Under the pieces are notes generated by a model that worked only from the letters and a program-made list of their open reading frames with translations, made no database searches and was not told the DNA's origin. A DNA stretch of 64,000 nucleotides, from the NCBI GenBank assembly GCA_026168455.1, contig CM047425.1, positions 28,310,256-28,374,255 of the forward strand, written 5' to 3'. A program made the translations under genes and the position numbers. Source of the stretch: Theocolax elegans. Taxonomy: Eukaryota > Arthropoda > Insecta > Hymenoptera > Cerocephalidae. Of the stretch, positions 13,601 to 28,132 are shown one piece after another; within the stretch, counting starts at the first letter, position 1; each line of letters opens with the position of its first letter.

Positions 13601-14125
13601 GCACATATCTTACTTCGACTGTACTAAATGTATGACTATTCTACATTTGACCATAAATTACCAAAATGTACAATGTATTACTAAATAGTGAAGAATAGTA
13701 TCGATTTTTTACAATATCATTACTGGTCGTCATAATCCGGGTTCGACCATCAGGTTTAAGCAAGAATGCAAATGTATATCTTTGGCAGTTCTAAGTGTAT
13801 GAAGATTGTAGGTTCGATCATAATTTACCAATATATACAATGTATTACGCAAAATCGATGAAAATGATCGATTTCATACAATCTCATTATTGCTTGTCAA
13901 AATTCGGTTTCGGCCATTATATGTAACCATGAATTTAATATCCTACTTTGACTGTACTAAATGTATGATTATTGGAGATTTGATCATAGTTTACCAATAT
14001 GTACATTTTATAATGTGAAAGCTATGGGCAACACCAATTTCTTGCGAAATAGATCCTTTTCCTAATTCTTCGGTTCCAGCAATTAGCTTTAAGCAAAACT
14101 GAAAACATATTTCTTTGCCAGTACT
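10624..14125. repeat. 21-monomer higher-order repeat, copy 1
   Basis: Length is 3,502 bp, or 21 monomers of 166.8 bp. Class order is CBAB CBAB CBA CBA CBAB CBA, starting with the C monomer marked AAATGTATCAGCACTG. Private bases against copies 2-5 include G at 11,453, C at 11,637 and C at 11,990. Confidence 0.9.
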
Positions 14126-17100
14126 AAATGTATCAGCACTGTAGATTTGACCATAATTTACCAAAATCTACAATGTATTACTAAATAGTGATGAATAGTA
14201 TCGATTTTTTACAATATCATTACTAGTCGTCATAATCCGGGTTCGACAATCAGGTTGTAGCAAGAATGCAATTATAATTCTTTGGCCGTACTGTATGTGT
14301 GAATATTGTAGATTTGACCATAATTCACCAATATATACAATGTATTACGCAAGATCGACGAATATTAACGATTTCGTACAATCTCCTTATTGGTGGTCAA
14401 AATTCGGTTTTGGCGATCATATGTAACCATGACTGCAAATATCCTACTTTCCTGCACTAAATGTATGATTATTGGAGATTTGGTCATAATTTACCGAAAT
14501 ATATATTGTATAATGTGAAAGGTTTGAGATATACCGATTTCTTGCGAAATAGATCCTTGTCGTTATTCTTCGGTTTCGACGAACAGCTTTAAGCAAAAAT
14601 GAAAATGAATTTCTTTAGCAGTACTAAATGTATGAATATTGTAAATTTGGCCATAAGTTACGAATACGTACAATATACTACACAATAGCGACGAAAATTA
14701 ACGATTTCTTACAATCTCATTATTGGTCGTCAAAATTCGGTTTCGACGACCATATGTAACCTTGACTGCAAAAATCTTACTATGACTGTACTAAATGTAT
14801 GACTATTATAGATTTGACCATAAATTACCAAAATGTACAATGTATTACTAAATAGTGAAGAATAGTATCTATTTTTTACAATATCATTACTAGTCGTCAT
14901 AATCCGGTTTCGACAATCAGGTTTAAGCAAGGATGCAAATATATTTCTTTGGCCATACTGTATGTATGAATATTGTAGATTTGACCATAATTCACCAATA
15001 TATACAATGTATTACGCAACATCGACGAAAATTAACGATTTCGTACAATCTCCTTATTGGTCGTCAAAATTCGGTTTTGGCGATCATATGTAACCATGTC
15101 TGCAAATATCTTACTTTCCTGCACTAAATGTATGATTATTGCAGATTTGGTCATAATTTACCGAAATATATATTGTATAATGTGAAAGGTTTGGGATATA
15201 CCGATTTCTCGCGAAATAGATCCTTGTCGTTTATCTTCGGTTTCGACGAACAGCTTTAAGCAAAAATGAAAATGAATTTCTTTGGCAGTACTAAATGTAT
15301 GAATATTGTAAATTTGGCTATAAGTTACGAATACGTACAATATACTACGCAATAGCGACGAAAATTAACGATTTCTTACAATCTCATTATTGGTCGTCAA
15401 AATTCGGTTTCGGCGATCATATGTAATCTTGACTGCAAATATCTTACTTCGACTGTACTAAATGTATGACTATTCTAGATTTGACCATAAATTACCAAAA
15501 TGTACAATGTATTAATAAATAGTGAAGAACAGTATCGATTTTTTACAATATCATTACTGGTCGTCATAATCCGGGTTCGACCATCAGGTTTAAGCAAGAA
15601 TGCAAATGTATTTCTTCGGCAGTTCTAAATGTATGAAGATTGTAGGTTCGATCATAATTTACCAATATATACAATGTATTACGCAAAATCGATGAAAATG
15701 ATCGATTTCATGCAATCTCATTATTGCTTGTCAAAATTCGGTTTCGGCCATTATATGTAACCATGAATTTAAATATCCTACTTTGAGTGTACTAAATGTA
15801 TGATTATTGGAGATTTGATCATAGTTTACCAATATGTACATTTTATAATGTGAAAGCTATGGGCAACACCAATTTCTTGCGAAATAGATCCTTTTCCTAA
15901 TTCTTCGTTTCCAGCAATTAGCTTTAAGCAAAACTGAAAACATATTTCTTTGCCAGTACTAAATGTATGAGTATTGTAGATTTGACCATAATTTACCAAA
16001 ATGAATGTTGTATTACTAAACATTGATGAATAGTATCGATTTTTTACAATATCATTACTGGTTGTCGTAATCCGGTTTCGACAATCAGATTTAAGCAAGG
16101 ATGCAAATATATATCTTTGACCGTACTGTTTGTATGAATATTGTAGATTTGACCATAATTCACCAATTTATACAATGTATTACGCAAAATCGATGAAAAT
16201 TACCGATTTCTTACAATCTCATTATTGGTCGTCAAAATGCGGTTTCGGCGATTATATGTAACCATGATTGCAAATATCTTACTTTGACTGTACTAAATGT
16301 ATGATTATTGGAGATTTGATCATAGTTTACCAATATGTACATTTTATAATGTGAAAGCTATGGGCAATACCAATTTCTTGCGAAATAGATCCTTTTCGTA
16401 ATTCTTCGGTTCCGGCAATTAGCTTTAAGCAAAACTGAAAACATATTTCTTTGCCAGTACTAAATGTATGAGTATTGTAGATTTGACCATAATTTACCAA
16501 AATGTTCAATGTATTACTAAATAGTGAAGAATAGTATCGATTATTTACAATATCATTACTGGTCGTCATAATCCGGGTTCGACCATCAGGTTTAAGCAAG
16601 AATGCAAATGTATTTCTTTGGCCGTACTGTATGTATGAATATTGTAGATTTGACCATAATTCACCAATATATACAATGTATTACGCAAGATCGACGAAAA
16701 TTAACGATTTCGTACAATCTCCTTATTGGTCGTCAAAATTCGGTTTTGGCGATCATATGTAACCATGACTGCAAATATCTTACTTTCCTGCACTAAATGT
16801 ATGATTATTGGAGATTTGGTCATAATTTACCGAAATATATATTGTATAATGTGAAAGGTTTGGGATATACCGATTTCTTGCGAAATAGATCCTTGTCGTT
16901 ATTCTTCGGTTTCGACGAACAGCTTTAAGCAAAATGAAAATGAATTTCTTGGCAGTACTAAATGTATGAATATTGTAAATTTGGCCATAAGTTACGAATA
17001 CGTACAATATACTACGCAATAGCGACGAAAATTAACGATTTCTTACAATCTCATTATTGGTCGGCAAAATTCGGTTTGGGCGATCATATGTAACCTTGAC

Positions 17101-17626
17101 TGCACATATCTTACTTCGACTGTACTAAATGTATGACTATTCTACATTTGACCATAAATTACCAAAATGTACAATGTATTACTAAATAGTGAAGAATAGT
17201 ATCGATTTTTTACAATATCATTACTGGTCGTCATAATCCGGGTTCGACCATCAGGTTTAAGCAAGAATGCAAATGTATATCTTTGGCAGTTCTAAGTGTA
17301 TGAAGATTGTAGGTTCGATCATAATTTACCAATATATACAATGTATTACGCAAAATCGATGAAAATGATCGATTTCATACAATCTCATTATTGCTTGTCA
17401 AAATTCGGTTTCGGCCATTATATGTAACCATGAATTTAATATCCTACTTTGACTGTACTAAATGTATGATTATTGGAGATTTGATCATAGTTTACCAATA
17501 TGTACATTTTATAATGTGAAAGCTATGGGCAACACCAATTTCTTGCGAAATAGATCCTTTTCCTAATTCTTCGGTTCCAGCAATTAGCTTTAAGCAAAAC
17601 TGAAAACATATTTCTTTGCCAGTACT
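14126..17626. repeat. 21-monomer higher-order repeat, copy 2
   Basis: Same monomer order as copy 1. It is one base shorter because an A5 run is A4 at about 16,931-16,934. Otherwise it matches copies 3 and 4 almost base for base by eye. Confidence 0.9.
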
Positions 17627-20600
17627 AAATGTATCAGCACTGTAGATTTGACCATAATTTACCAAAATCTACAATGTATTACTAAATAGTGATGAATAGT
17701 ATCGATTTTTTACAATATCATTACTAGTCGTCATAATCCGGGTTCGACAATCAGGTTGTAGCAAGAATGCAATTATAATTCTTTGGCCGTACTGTATGTG
17801 TGAATATTGTAGATTTGACCATAATTCACCAATATATACAATGTATTACGCAAGATCGACGAATATTAACGATTTCGTACAATCTCCTTATTGGTGGTCA
17901 AAATTCGGTTTTGGCGATCATATGTAACCATGACTGCAAATATCCTACTTTCCTGCACTAAATGTATGATTATTGGAGATTTGGTCATAATTTACCGAAA
18001 TATATATTGTATAATGTGAAAGGTTTGAGATATACCGATTTCTTGCGAAATAGATCCTTGTCGTTATTCTTCGGTTTCGACGAACAGCTTTAAGCAAAAA
18101 TGAAAATGAATTTCTTTAGCAGTACTAAATGTATGAATATTGTAAATTTGGCCATAAGTTACGAATACGTACAATATACTACACAATAGCGACGAAAATT
18201 AACGATTTCTTACAATCTCATTATTGGTCGTCAAAATTCGGTTTCGACGACCATATGTAACCTTGACTGCAAAAATCTTACTATGACTGTACTAAATGTA
18301 TGACTATTATAGATTTGACCATAAATTACCAAAATGTACAATGTATTACTAAATAGTGAAGAATAGTATCTATTTTTTACAATATCATTACTAGTCGTCA
18401 TAATCCGGTTTCGACAATCAGGTTTAAGCAAGGAAGCAAATATATTTCTTTGGCCATACTGTATGTATGAATATTGTAGATTTGACCATAATTCACCAAT
18501 ATATACAATGTATTACGCAACATCGACGAAAATTAACGATTTCGTACAATCTCCTTATTGGTCGTCAAAATTCGGTTTTGGCGATCATATGTAACCATGT
18601 CTGCAAATATCTTACTTTCCTGCACTAAATGTATGATTATTGCAGATTTGGTCATAATTTACCGAAATATATATTGTATAATGTGAAAGGTTTGGGATAT
18701 ACCGATTTCTCGCGAAATAGATCCTTGTCGTTTATCTTCGGTTTCGACGAACAGCTTTAAGCAAAAATGAAAATGAATTTCTTTGGCAGTACTAAATGTA
18801 TGAATATTGTAAATTTGGCTATAAGTTACGAATACGTACAATATACTACGCAATAGCGACGAAAATTAACGATTTCTTACAATCTCATTATTGGTCGTCA
18901 AAATTCGGTTTCGGCGATCATATGTAATCTTGACTGCAAATATCTTACTTCGACTGTACTAAATGTATGACTATTCTAGATTTGACCATAAATTACCAAA
19001 ATGTACAATGTATTAATAAATAGTGAAGAACAGTATCGATTTTTTACAATATCATTACTGGTCGTCATAATCCGGGTTCGACCATCAGGTTTAAGCAAGA
19101 ATGCAAATGTATTTCTTCGGCAGTTCTAAATGTATGAAGATTGTAGGTTCGATCATAATTTACCAATATATACAATGTATTACGCAAAATCGATGAAAAT
19201 GATCGATTTCATGCAATCTCATTATTGCTTGTCAAAATTCGGTTTCGGCCATTATATGTAACCATGAATTTAAATATCCTACTTTGAGTGTACTAAATGT
19301 ATGATTATTGGAGATTTGATCATAGTTTACCAATATGTACATTTTATAATGTGAAAGCTATGGGCAACACCAATTTCTTGCGAAATAGATCCTTTTCCTA
19401 ATTCTTCGTTTCCAGCAATTAGCTTTAAGCAAAACTGAAAACATATTTCTTTGCCAGTACTAAATGTATGAGTATTGTAGATTTGACCATAATTTACCAA
19501 AATGAATGTTGTATTACTAAACATTGATGAATAGTATCGATTTTTTACAATATCATTACTGGTTGTCGTAATCCGGTTTCGACAATCAGATTTAAGCAAG
19601 GATGCAAATATATATCTTTGACCGTACTGTTTGTATGAATATTGTAGATTTGACCATAATTCACCAATTTATACAATGTATTACGCAAAATCGATGAAAA
19701 TTACCGATTTCTTACAATCTCATTATTGGTCGTCAAAATGCGGTTTCGGCGATTATATGTAACCATGATTGCAAATATCTTACTTTGACTGTACTAAATG
19801 TATGATTATTGGAGATTTGATCATAGTTTACCAATATGTACATTTTATAATGTGAAAGCTATGGGCAATACCAATTTCTTGCGAAATAGATCCTTTTCGT
19901 AATTCTTCGGTTCCGGCAATTAGCTTTAAGCAAAACTGAAAACATATTTCTTTGCCAGTACTAAATGTATGAGTATTGTAGATTTGACCATAATTTACCA
20001 AAATGTTCAATGTATTACTAAATAGTGAAGAATAGTATCGATTATTTACAATATCATTACTGGTCGTCATAATCCGGGTTCGACCATCAGGTTTAAGCAA
20101 GAATGCAAATGTATTTCTTTGGCCGTACTGTATGTATGAATATTGTAGATTTGACCATAATTCACCAATATATACAATGTATTACGCAAGATCGACGAAA
20201 ATTAACGATTTCGTACAATCTCCTTATTGGTCGTCAAAATTCGGTTTTGGCGATCATATGTAACCATGACTGCAAATATCTTACTTTCCTGCACTAAATG
20301 TATGATTATTGGAGATTTGGTCATAATTTACCGAAATATATATTGTATAATGTGAAAGGTTTGGGATATACCGATTTCTTGCGAAATAGATCCTTGTCGT
20401 TATTCTTCGGTTTCGACGAACAGCTTTAAGCAAAAATGAAAATGAATTTCTTGGCAGTACTAAATGTATGAATATTGTAAATTTGGCCATAAGTTACGAA
20501 TACGTACAATATACTACGCAATAGCGACGAAAATTAACGATTTCTTACAATCTCATTATTGGTCGGCAAAATTCGGTTTGGGCGATCATATGTAACCTTG

Positions 20601-21128
20601 ACTGCACATATCTTACTTCGACTGTACTAAATGTATGACTATTCTACATTTGACCATAAATTACCAAAATGTACAATGTATTACTAAATAGTGAAGAATA
20701 GTATCGATTTTTTACAATATCATTACTGGTCGTCATAATCCGGGTTCGACCATCAGGTTTAAGCAAGAATGCAAATGTATATCTTTGGCAGTTCTAAGTG
20801 TATGAAGATTGTAGGTTCGATCATAATTTACCAATATATACAATGTATTACGCAAAATCGATGAAAATGATCGATTTCATACAATCTCATTATTGCTTGT
20901 CAAAATTCGGTTTCGGCCATTATATGTAACCATGAATTTAATATCCTACTTTGACTGTACTAAATGTATGATTATTGGAGATTTGATCATAGTTTACCAA
21001 TATGTACATTTTATAATGTGAAAGCTATGGGCAACACCAATTTCTTGCGAAATAGATCCTTTTCCTAATTCTTCGGTTCCAGCAATTAGCTTTAAGCAAA
21101 ACTGAAAACATATTTCTTTGCCAGTACT
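17627..21128. repeat. 21-monomer higher-order repeat, copy 3
   Basis: Same order and 3,502 bp. The one private change I noticed is A instead of T at 18,435. Confidence 0.9.
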
Positions 21129-24100
21129 AAATGTATCAGCACTGTAGATTTGACCATAATTTACCAAAATCTACAATGTATTACTAAATAGTGATGAATA
21201 GTATCGATTTTTTACAATATCATTACTAGTCGTCATAATCCGGGTTCGACAATCAGGTTGTAGCAAGAATGCAATTATAATTCTTTGGCCGTACTGTATG
21301 TGTGAATATTGTAGATTTGACCATAATTCACCAATATATACAATGTATTACGCAAGATCGACGAATATTAACGATTTCGTACAATCTCCTTATTGGTGGT
21401 CAAAATTCGGTTTTGGCGATCATATGTAACCATGACTGCAAATATCCTACTTTCCTGCACTAAATGTATGATTATTGGAGATTTGGTCATAATTTACCGA
21501 AATATATATTGTATAATGTGAAAGGTTTGAGATATACCGATTTCTTGCGAAATAGATCCTTGTCGTTATTCTTCGGTTTCGACGAACAGCTTTAAGCAAA
21601 AATGAAAATGAATTTCTTTAGCAGTACTAAATGTATGAATATTGTAAATTTGGCCATAAGTTACGAATACGTACAATATACTACACAATAGCGACGAAAA
21701 TTAACGATTTCTTACAATCTCATTATTGGTCGTCAAAATTCGGTTTCGACGACCATATGTAACCTTGACTGCAAAAATCTTACTATGACTGTACTAAATG
21801 TATGACTATTATAGATTTGACCATAAATTACCAAAATGTACAATGTATTACTAAATAGTGAAGAATAGTATCTATTTTTTACAATATCATTACTAGTCGT
21901 CATAATCCGGTTTCGACAATCAGGTTTAAGCAAGGATGCAAATATATTTCTTTGGCCATACTGTATGTATGAATATTGTAGATTTGACCATAATTCACCA
22001 ATATATACAATGTATTACGCAACATCGACGAAAATTAACGATTTCGTACAATCTCCTTATTGGTCGTCAAAATTCGGTTTTGGCGATCATATGTAACCAT
22101 GTCTGCAAATATCTTACTTTCCTGCACTAAATGTATGATTATTGCAGATTTGGTCATAATTTACCGAAATATATATTGTATAATGTGAAAGGTTTGGGAT
22201 ATACCGATTTCTCGCGAAATAGATCCTTGTCGTTTATCTTCGGTTTCGACGAACAGCTTTAAGCAAAAATGAAAATGAATTTCTTTGGCAGTACTAAATG
22301 TATGAATATTGTAAATTTGGCTATAAGTTACGAATACGTACAATATACTACGCAATAGCGACGAAAATTAACGATTTCTTACAATCTCATTATTGGTCGT
22401 CAAAATTCGGTTTCGGCGATCATATGTAATCTTGACTGCAAATATCTTACTTCGACTGTACTAAATGTATGACTATTCTAGATTTGACCATAAATTACCA
22501 AAATGTACAATGTATTAATAAATAGTGAAGAACAGTATCGATTTTTTACAATATCATTACTGGTCGTCATAATCCGGGTTCGACCATCAGGTTTAAGCAA
22601 GAATGCAAATGTATTTCTTCGGCAGTTCTAAATGTATGAAGATTGTAGGTTCGATCATAATTTACCAATATATACAATGTATTACGCAAAATCGATGAAA
22701 ATGATCGATTTCATGCAATCTCATTATTGCTTGTCAAAATTCGGTTTCGGCCATTATATGTAACCATGAATTTAAATATCCTACTTTGAGTGTACTAAAT
22801 GTATGATTATTGGAGATTTGATCATAGTTTACCAATATGTACATTTTATAATGTGAAAGCTATGGGCAACACCAATTTCTTGCGAAATAGATCCTTTTCC
22901 TAATTCTTCGTTTCCAGCAATTAGCTTTAAGCAAAACTGAAAACATATTTCTTTGCCAGTACTAAATGTATGAGTATTGTAGATTTGACCATAATTTACC
23001 AAAATGAATGTTGTATTACTAAACATTGATGAATAGTATCGATTTTTTACAATATCATTACTGGTTGTCGTAATCCGGTTTCGACAATCAGATTTAAGCA
23101 AGGATGCAAATATATATCTTTGACCGTACTGTTTGTATGAATATTGTAGATTTGACCATAATTCACCAATTTATACAATGTATTACGCAAAATCGATGAA
23201 AATTACCGATTTCTTACAATCTCATTATTGGTCGTCAAAATGCGGTTTCGGCGATTATATGTAACCATGATTGCAAATATCTTACTTTGACTGTACTAAA
23301 TGTATGATTATTGGAGATTTGATCATAGTTTACCAATATGTACATTTTATAATGTGAAAGCTATGGGCAATACCAATTTCTTGCGAAATAGATCCTTTTC
23401 GTAATTCTTCGGTTCCGGCAATTAGCTTTAAGCAAAACTGAAAACATATTTCTTTGCCAGTACTAAATGTATGAGTATTGTAGATTTGACCATAATTTAC
23501 CAAAATGTTCAATGTATTACTAAATAGTGAAGAATAGTATCGATTATTTACAATATCATTACTGGTCGTCATAATCCGGGTTCGACCATCAGGTTTAAGC
23601 AAGAATGCAAATGTATTTCTTTGGCCGTACTGTATGTATGAATATTGTAGATTTGACCATAATTCACCAATATATACAATGTATTACGCAAGATCGACGA
23701 AAATTAACGATTTCGTACAATCTCCTTATTGGTCGTCAAAATTCGGTTTTGGCGATCATATGTAACCATGACTGCAAATATCTTACTTTCCTGCACTAAA
23801 TGTATGATTATTGGAGATTTGGTCATAATTTACCGAAATATATATTGTATAATGTGAAAGGTTTGGGATATACCGATTTCTTGCGAAATAGATCCTTGTC
23901 GTTATTCTTCGGTTTCGACGAACAGCTTTAAGCAAAAATGAAAATGAATTTCTTGGCAGTACTAAATGTATGAATATTGTAAATTTGGCCATAAGTTACG
24001 AATACGTACAATATACTACGCAATAGCGACGAAAATTAACGATTTCTTACAATCTCATTATTGGTCGGCAAAATTCGGTTTGGGCGATCATATGTAACCT

Positions 24101-24630
24101 TGACTGCACATATCTTACTTCGACTGTACTAAATGTATGACTATTCTACATTTGACCATAAATTACCAAAATGTACAATGTATTACTAAATAGTGAAGAA
24201 TAGTATCGATTTTTTACAATATCATTACTGGTCGTCATAATCCGGGTTCGACCATCAGGTTTAAGCAAGAATGCAAATGTATATCTTTGGCAGTTCTAAG
24301 TGTATGAAGATTGTAGGTTCGATCATAATTTACCAATATATACAATGTATTACGCAAAATCGATGAAAATGATCGATTTCATACAATCTCATTATTGCTT
24401 GTCAAAATTCGGTTTCGGCCATTATATGTAACCATGAATTTAATATCCTACTTTGACTGTACTAAATGTATGATTATTGGAGATTTGATCATAGTTTACC
24501 AATATGTACATTTTATAATGTGAAAGCTATGGGCAACACCAATTTCTTGCGAAATAGATCCTTTTCCTAATTCTTCGGTTCCAGCAATTAGCTTTAAGCA
24601 AAACTGAAAACATATTTCTTTGCCAGTACT
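21129..24630. repeat. 21-monomer higher-order repeat, copy 4
   Basis: Same order and 3,502 bp. I saw no private change in this copy by eye. Confidence 0.9.
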
Positions 24631-27600
24631 AAATGTATCAGCACTGTAGATTTGACCATAATTTACCAAAATCTACAATGTATTACTAAATAGTGATGAA
24701 TAGTATCGATTTTTTACAATATCATTACTAGTCGTCATAATCCGGGTTCGACAATCAGGTTGTAGCAAGAATGCAATTATAATTCTTTGGCCGTACTGTA
24801 TGTGTGAATATTGTAGATTTGACCATAATTCACCAATATATACAATGTATTACGCAAGATCGACGAATATTAACGATTTCGTACAATCTCCTTATTGGTG
24901 GTCAAAATTCGGTTTTGGCGATCATATGTAACCATGACTGCAAATATCCTACTTTCCTGCACTAAATGTATGATTATTGGAGATTTGGTCATAATTTACC
25001 GAAATATATATTGTATAATGTGAAAGGTTTGAGATATACCGATTTCTTGCGAAATAGATCCTTGTCGTTATTCTTCGGTTTCGACGAACAGCTTTAAGCA
25101 AAAATGAAAATGAATTTCTTTAGCAGTACTAAATGTATGAATATTGTAAATTTGGCCATAAGTTACGAATACGTACAATATACTACACAATAGCGACGAA
25201 AATTAACGATTTCTTACAATCTCATTATTGGTCGTCAAAATTCGGTTTCGACGACCATATGTAACCTTGACTGCAAAAATCTTACTATGACTGTACTAAA
25301 TGTATGACTATTATAGATTTGACCATAAATTACCAAAATGTACAATGTATTACTAAATAGTGAAGAATAGTATCTATTTTTTACAATATCATTACTAGTC
25401 GTCATAATCCGGTTTCGACAATCAGGTTTAAGCAAGGATGCAAATATATTTCTTTGGCCATACTGTATGTATGAATATTGTAGATTTGACCATAATTCAC
25501 CAATATATACAATGTATTACGCAACATCGACGAAAATTAACGATTTCGTACAATCTCCTTATTGGTCGTCAAAATTCGGTTTTGGCGATCATATGTAACC
25601 ATGTCTGCAAATATCTTACTTTCCTGCACTAAATGTATGATTATTGCAGATTTGGTCATAATTTACCGAAATATATATTGTATAATGTGAAAGGTTTGGG
25701 ATATACCGATTTCTCGCGAAATAGATCCTTGTCGTTTATCTTCGGTTTCGACGAACAGCTTTAAGCAAAAATGAAAATGAATTTCTTTGGCAGTACTAAA
25801 TGTATGAATATTGTAAATTTGGCTATAAGTTACGAATACGTACAATATACTACGCAATAGCGACGAAAATTAACGATTTCTTACAATCTCATTATTGGTC
25901 GTCAAAATTCGGTTTCGGCGATCATATGTAATCTTGACTGCAAATATCTTACTTCGACTGTACTAAATGTATGACTATTCTAGATTTGACCATAAATTAC
26001 CAAAATGTACAATGTATTAATAAATAGTGAAGAACAGTATCGATTTTTTACAATATCATTACTGGTCGTCATAATCCGGGTTCGACCATCAGGTTTAAGC
26101 AAGAATGCAAATGTATTTCTTCGGCAGTTCTAAATGTATGAAGATTGTAGGTTCGATCATAATTTACCAATATATACAATGTATTACGCAAAATCGATGA
26201 AAATGATCGATTTCATGCAATCTCATTATTGCTTGTCAAAATTCGGTTTCGGCCATTATATGTAACCATGAATTTAAATATCCTACTTTGAGTGTACTAA
26301 ATGTATGATTATTGGAGATTTGATCATAGTTTACCAATATGTACATTTTATAATGTGAAAGCTATGGGCAACACCAATTTCTTGCGAAATAGATCCTTTT
26401 CCTAATTCTTCGTTTCCAGCAATTAGCTTTAAGCAAAACTGAAAACATATTTCTTTGCCAGTACTAAATGTATGAGTATTGTAGATTTGACCATAATTTA
26501 CCAAAATGAATGTTGTATTACTAAACATTGATGAATAGTATCGATTTTTTACAATATCATTACTGGTTGTCGTAATCCGGTTTCGACAATCAGATTTAAG
26601 CAAGGATGCAAATATATATCTTTGACCGTACTGTTTGTATGAATATTGTAGATTTGACCATAATTCACCAATTTATACAATGTATTACGCAAAATCGATG
26701 AAAATTACCGATTTCTTACAATCTCATTATTGGTCGTCAAAATGCGGTTTCGGCGATTATATGTAACCATGATTGCAAATATCTTACTTTGACTGTACTA
26801 AATGTATGATTATTGGAGATTTGATCATAGTTTACCAATATGTACATTTTATAATGTGAAAGCTATGGGCAATACCAATTTCTTGCGAAATAGATCCTTT
26901 TCGTAATTCTTCGGTTCCGGCAATTAGCTTTAAGCAAAACTGAAAACATATTTCTTTGCCAGTACTAAATGTATGAGTATTGTAGATTTGACCATAATTT
27001 ACCAAAATGTTCAATGTATTACTAAATAGTGAAGAATAGTATCGATTATTTACAATATCATTACTGGTCGTCATAATCCGGGTTCGACCATCAGGTTTAA
27101 GCAAGAATGCAAATGTATTTCTTTGGCCGTACTGTATGTATGAATATTGTAGATTTGACCATAATTCACCAATATATACAATGTATTACGCAAGATCGAC
27201 GAAAATTAACGATTTCGTACAATCTCCTTATTGGTCGTCAAAATTCGGTTTTGGCGATCATATGTAACCATGACTGCAAATATCTTACTTTCCTGCACTA
27301 AATGTATGATTATTGGAGATTTGGTCATAATTTACCGAATTATATATTGTATAATGTGAAAGGTTTGGGATATACCGATTTCTTGCGAAATAGATCCTTG
27401 TCGTTATTCTTCGGTTTCGACGAACAGCTTTAAGCAAAAATGAAAATGAATTTCTTGGCAGTACTAAATGTATGAATATTGTAAATTTGGCCATAAGTTA
27501 CGAATACGTACAATATACTACGCAATAGCGACGAAAATTAACGATTTCTTACAATCTCATTATTGGTCGGCAAAATTCGGTTTGGGCGATCATATGTAAC

Positions 27601-28132
27601 CTTGACTGCACATATCTTACTTCGACTGTACTAAATGTATGACTATTCTACATTTGACCATAAATTACCAAAATGTACAATGTATTACTAAATAGTGAAG
27701 AATAGTATCGATTTTTTACAATATCATTACTGGTCGTCATAATCCGGGTTCGACCATCAGGTTTAAGCAAGAATGCAAATGTATTTCTTTGGCAGTTCTA
27801 AGTGTATGAAGATTGTAGGTTCGATCATAATTTACCAATATATACAATGTATTACGCAAAATCGATGAAAATGATCGATTTCATACAATCTCATTATTGC
27901 TTGTCATAATTCGGTTTCGGCCATTATATGTAACCATGAATTTAATATCCTACTTTGACTGTACTAAATGTATGATTATTGGAGATTTGATCATAGTTTA
28001 CCAATATGTACATTTTATAATGTGAAAGCTATGGGCAACACCAATTTCTTGCGAAATAGATCCTTTTCCTAATTCTTCGGTTCCAGCAATTAGCTTTAAG
28101 CAAAACTGAAAACATATTTCTTTGCCAGTACT
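24631..28132. repeat. 21-monomer higher-order repeat, copy 5
   Basis: Same order and 3,502 bp. Private changes cluster toward its right end: T at 27,340, T at about 27,785 and T at about 27,907. After 28,133 the next monomer is a different C variant, so the higher-order repeat stops here. Confidence 0.9.

Noticed and set aside
10624..28132. CENP-B box in the satellite
   Set aside because: The closest sequence, TTCGGTTTTGGCGATC in class B, fails the required core (A at the middle position and CGGG).
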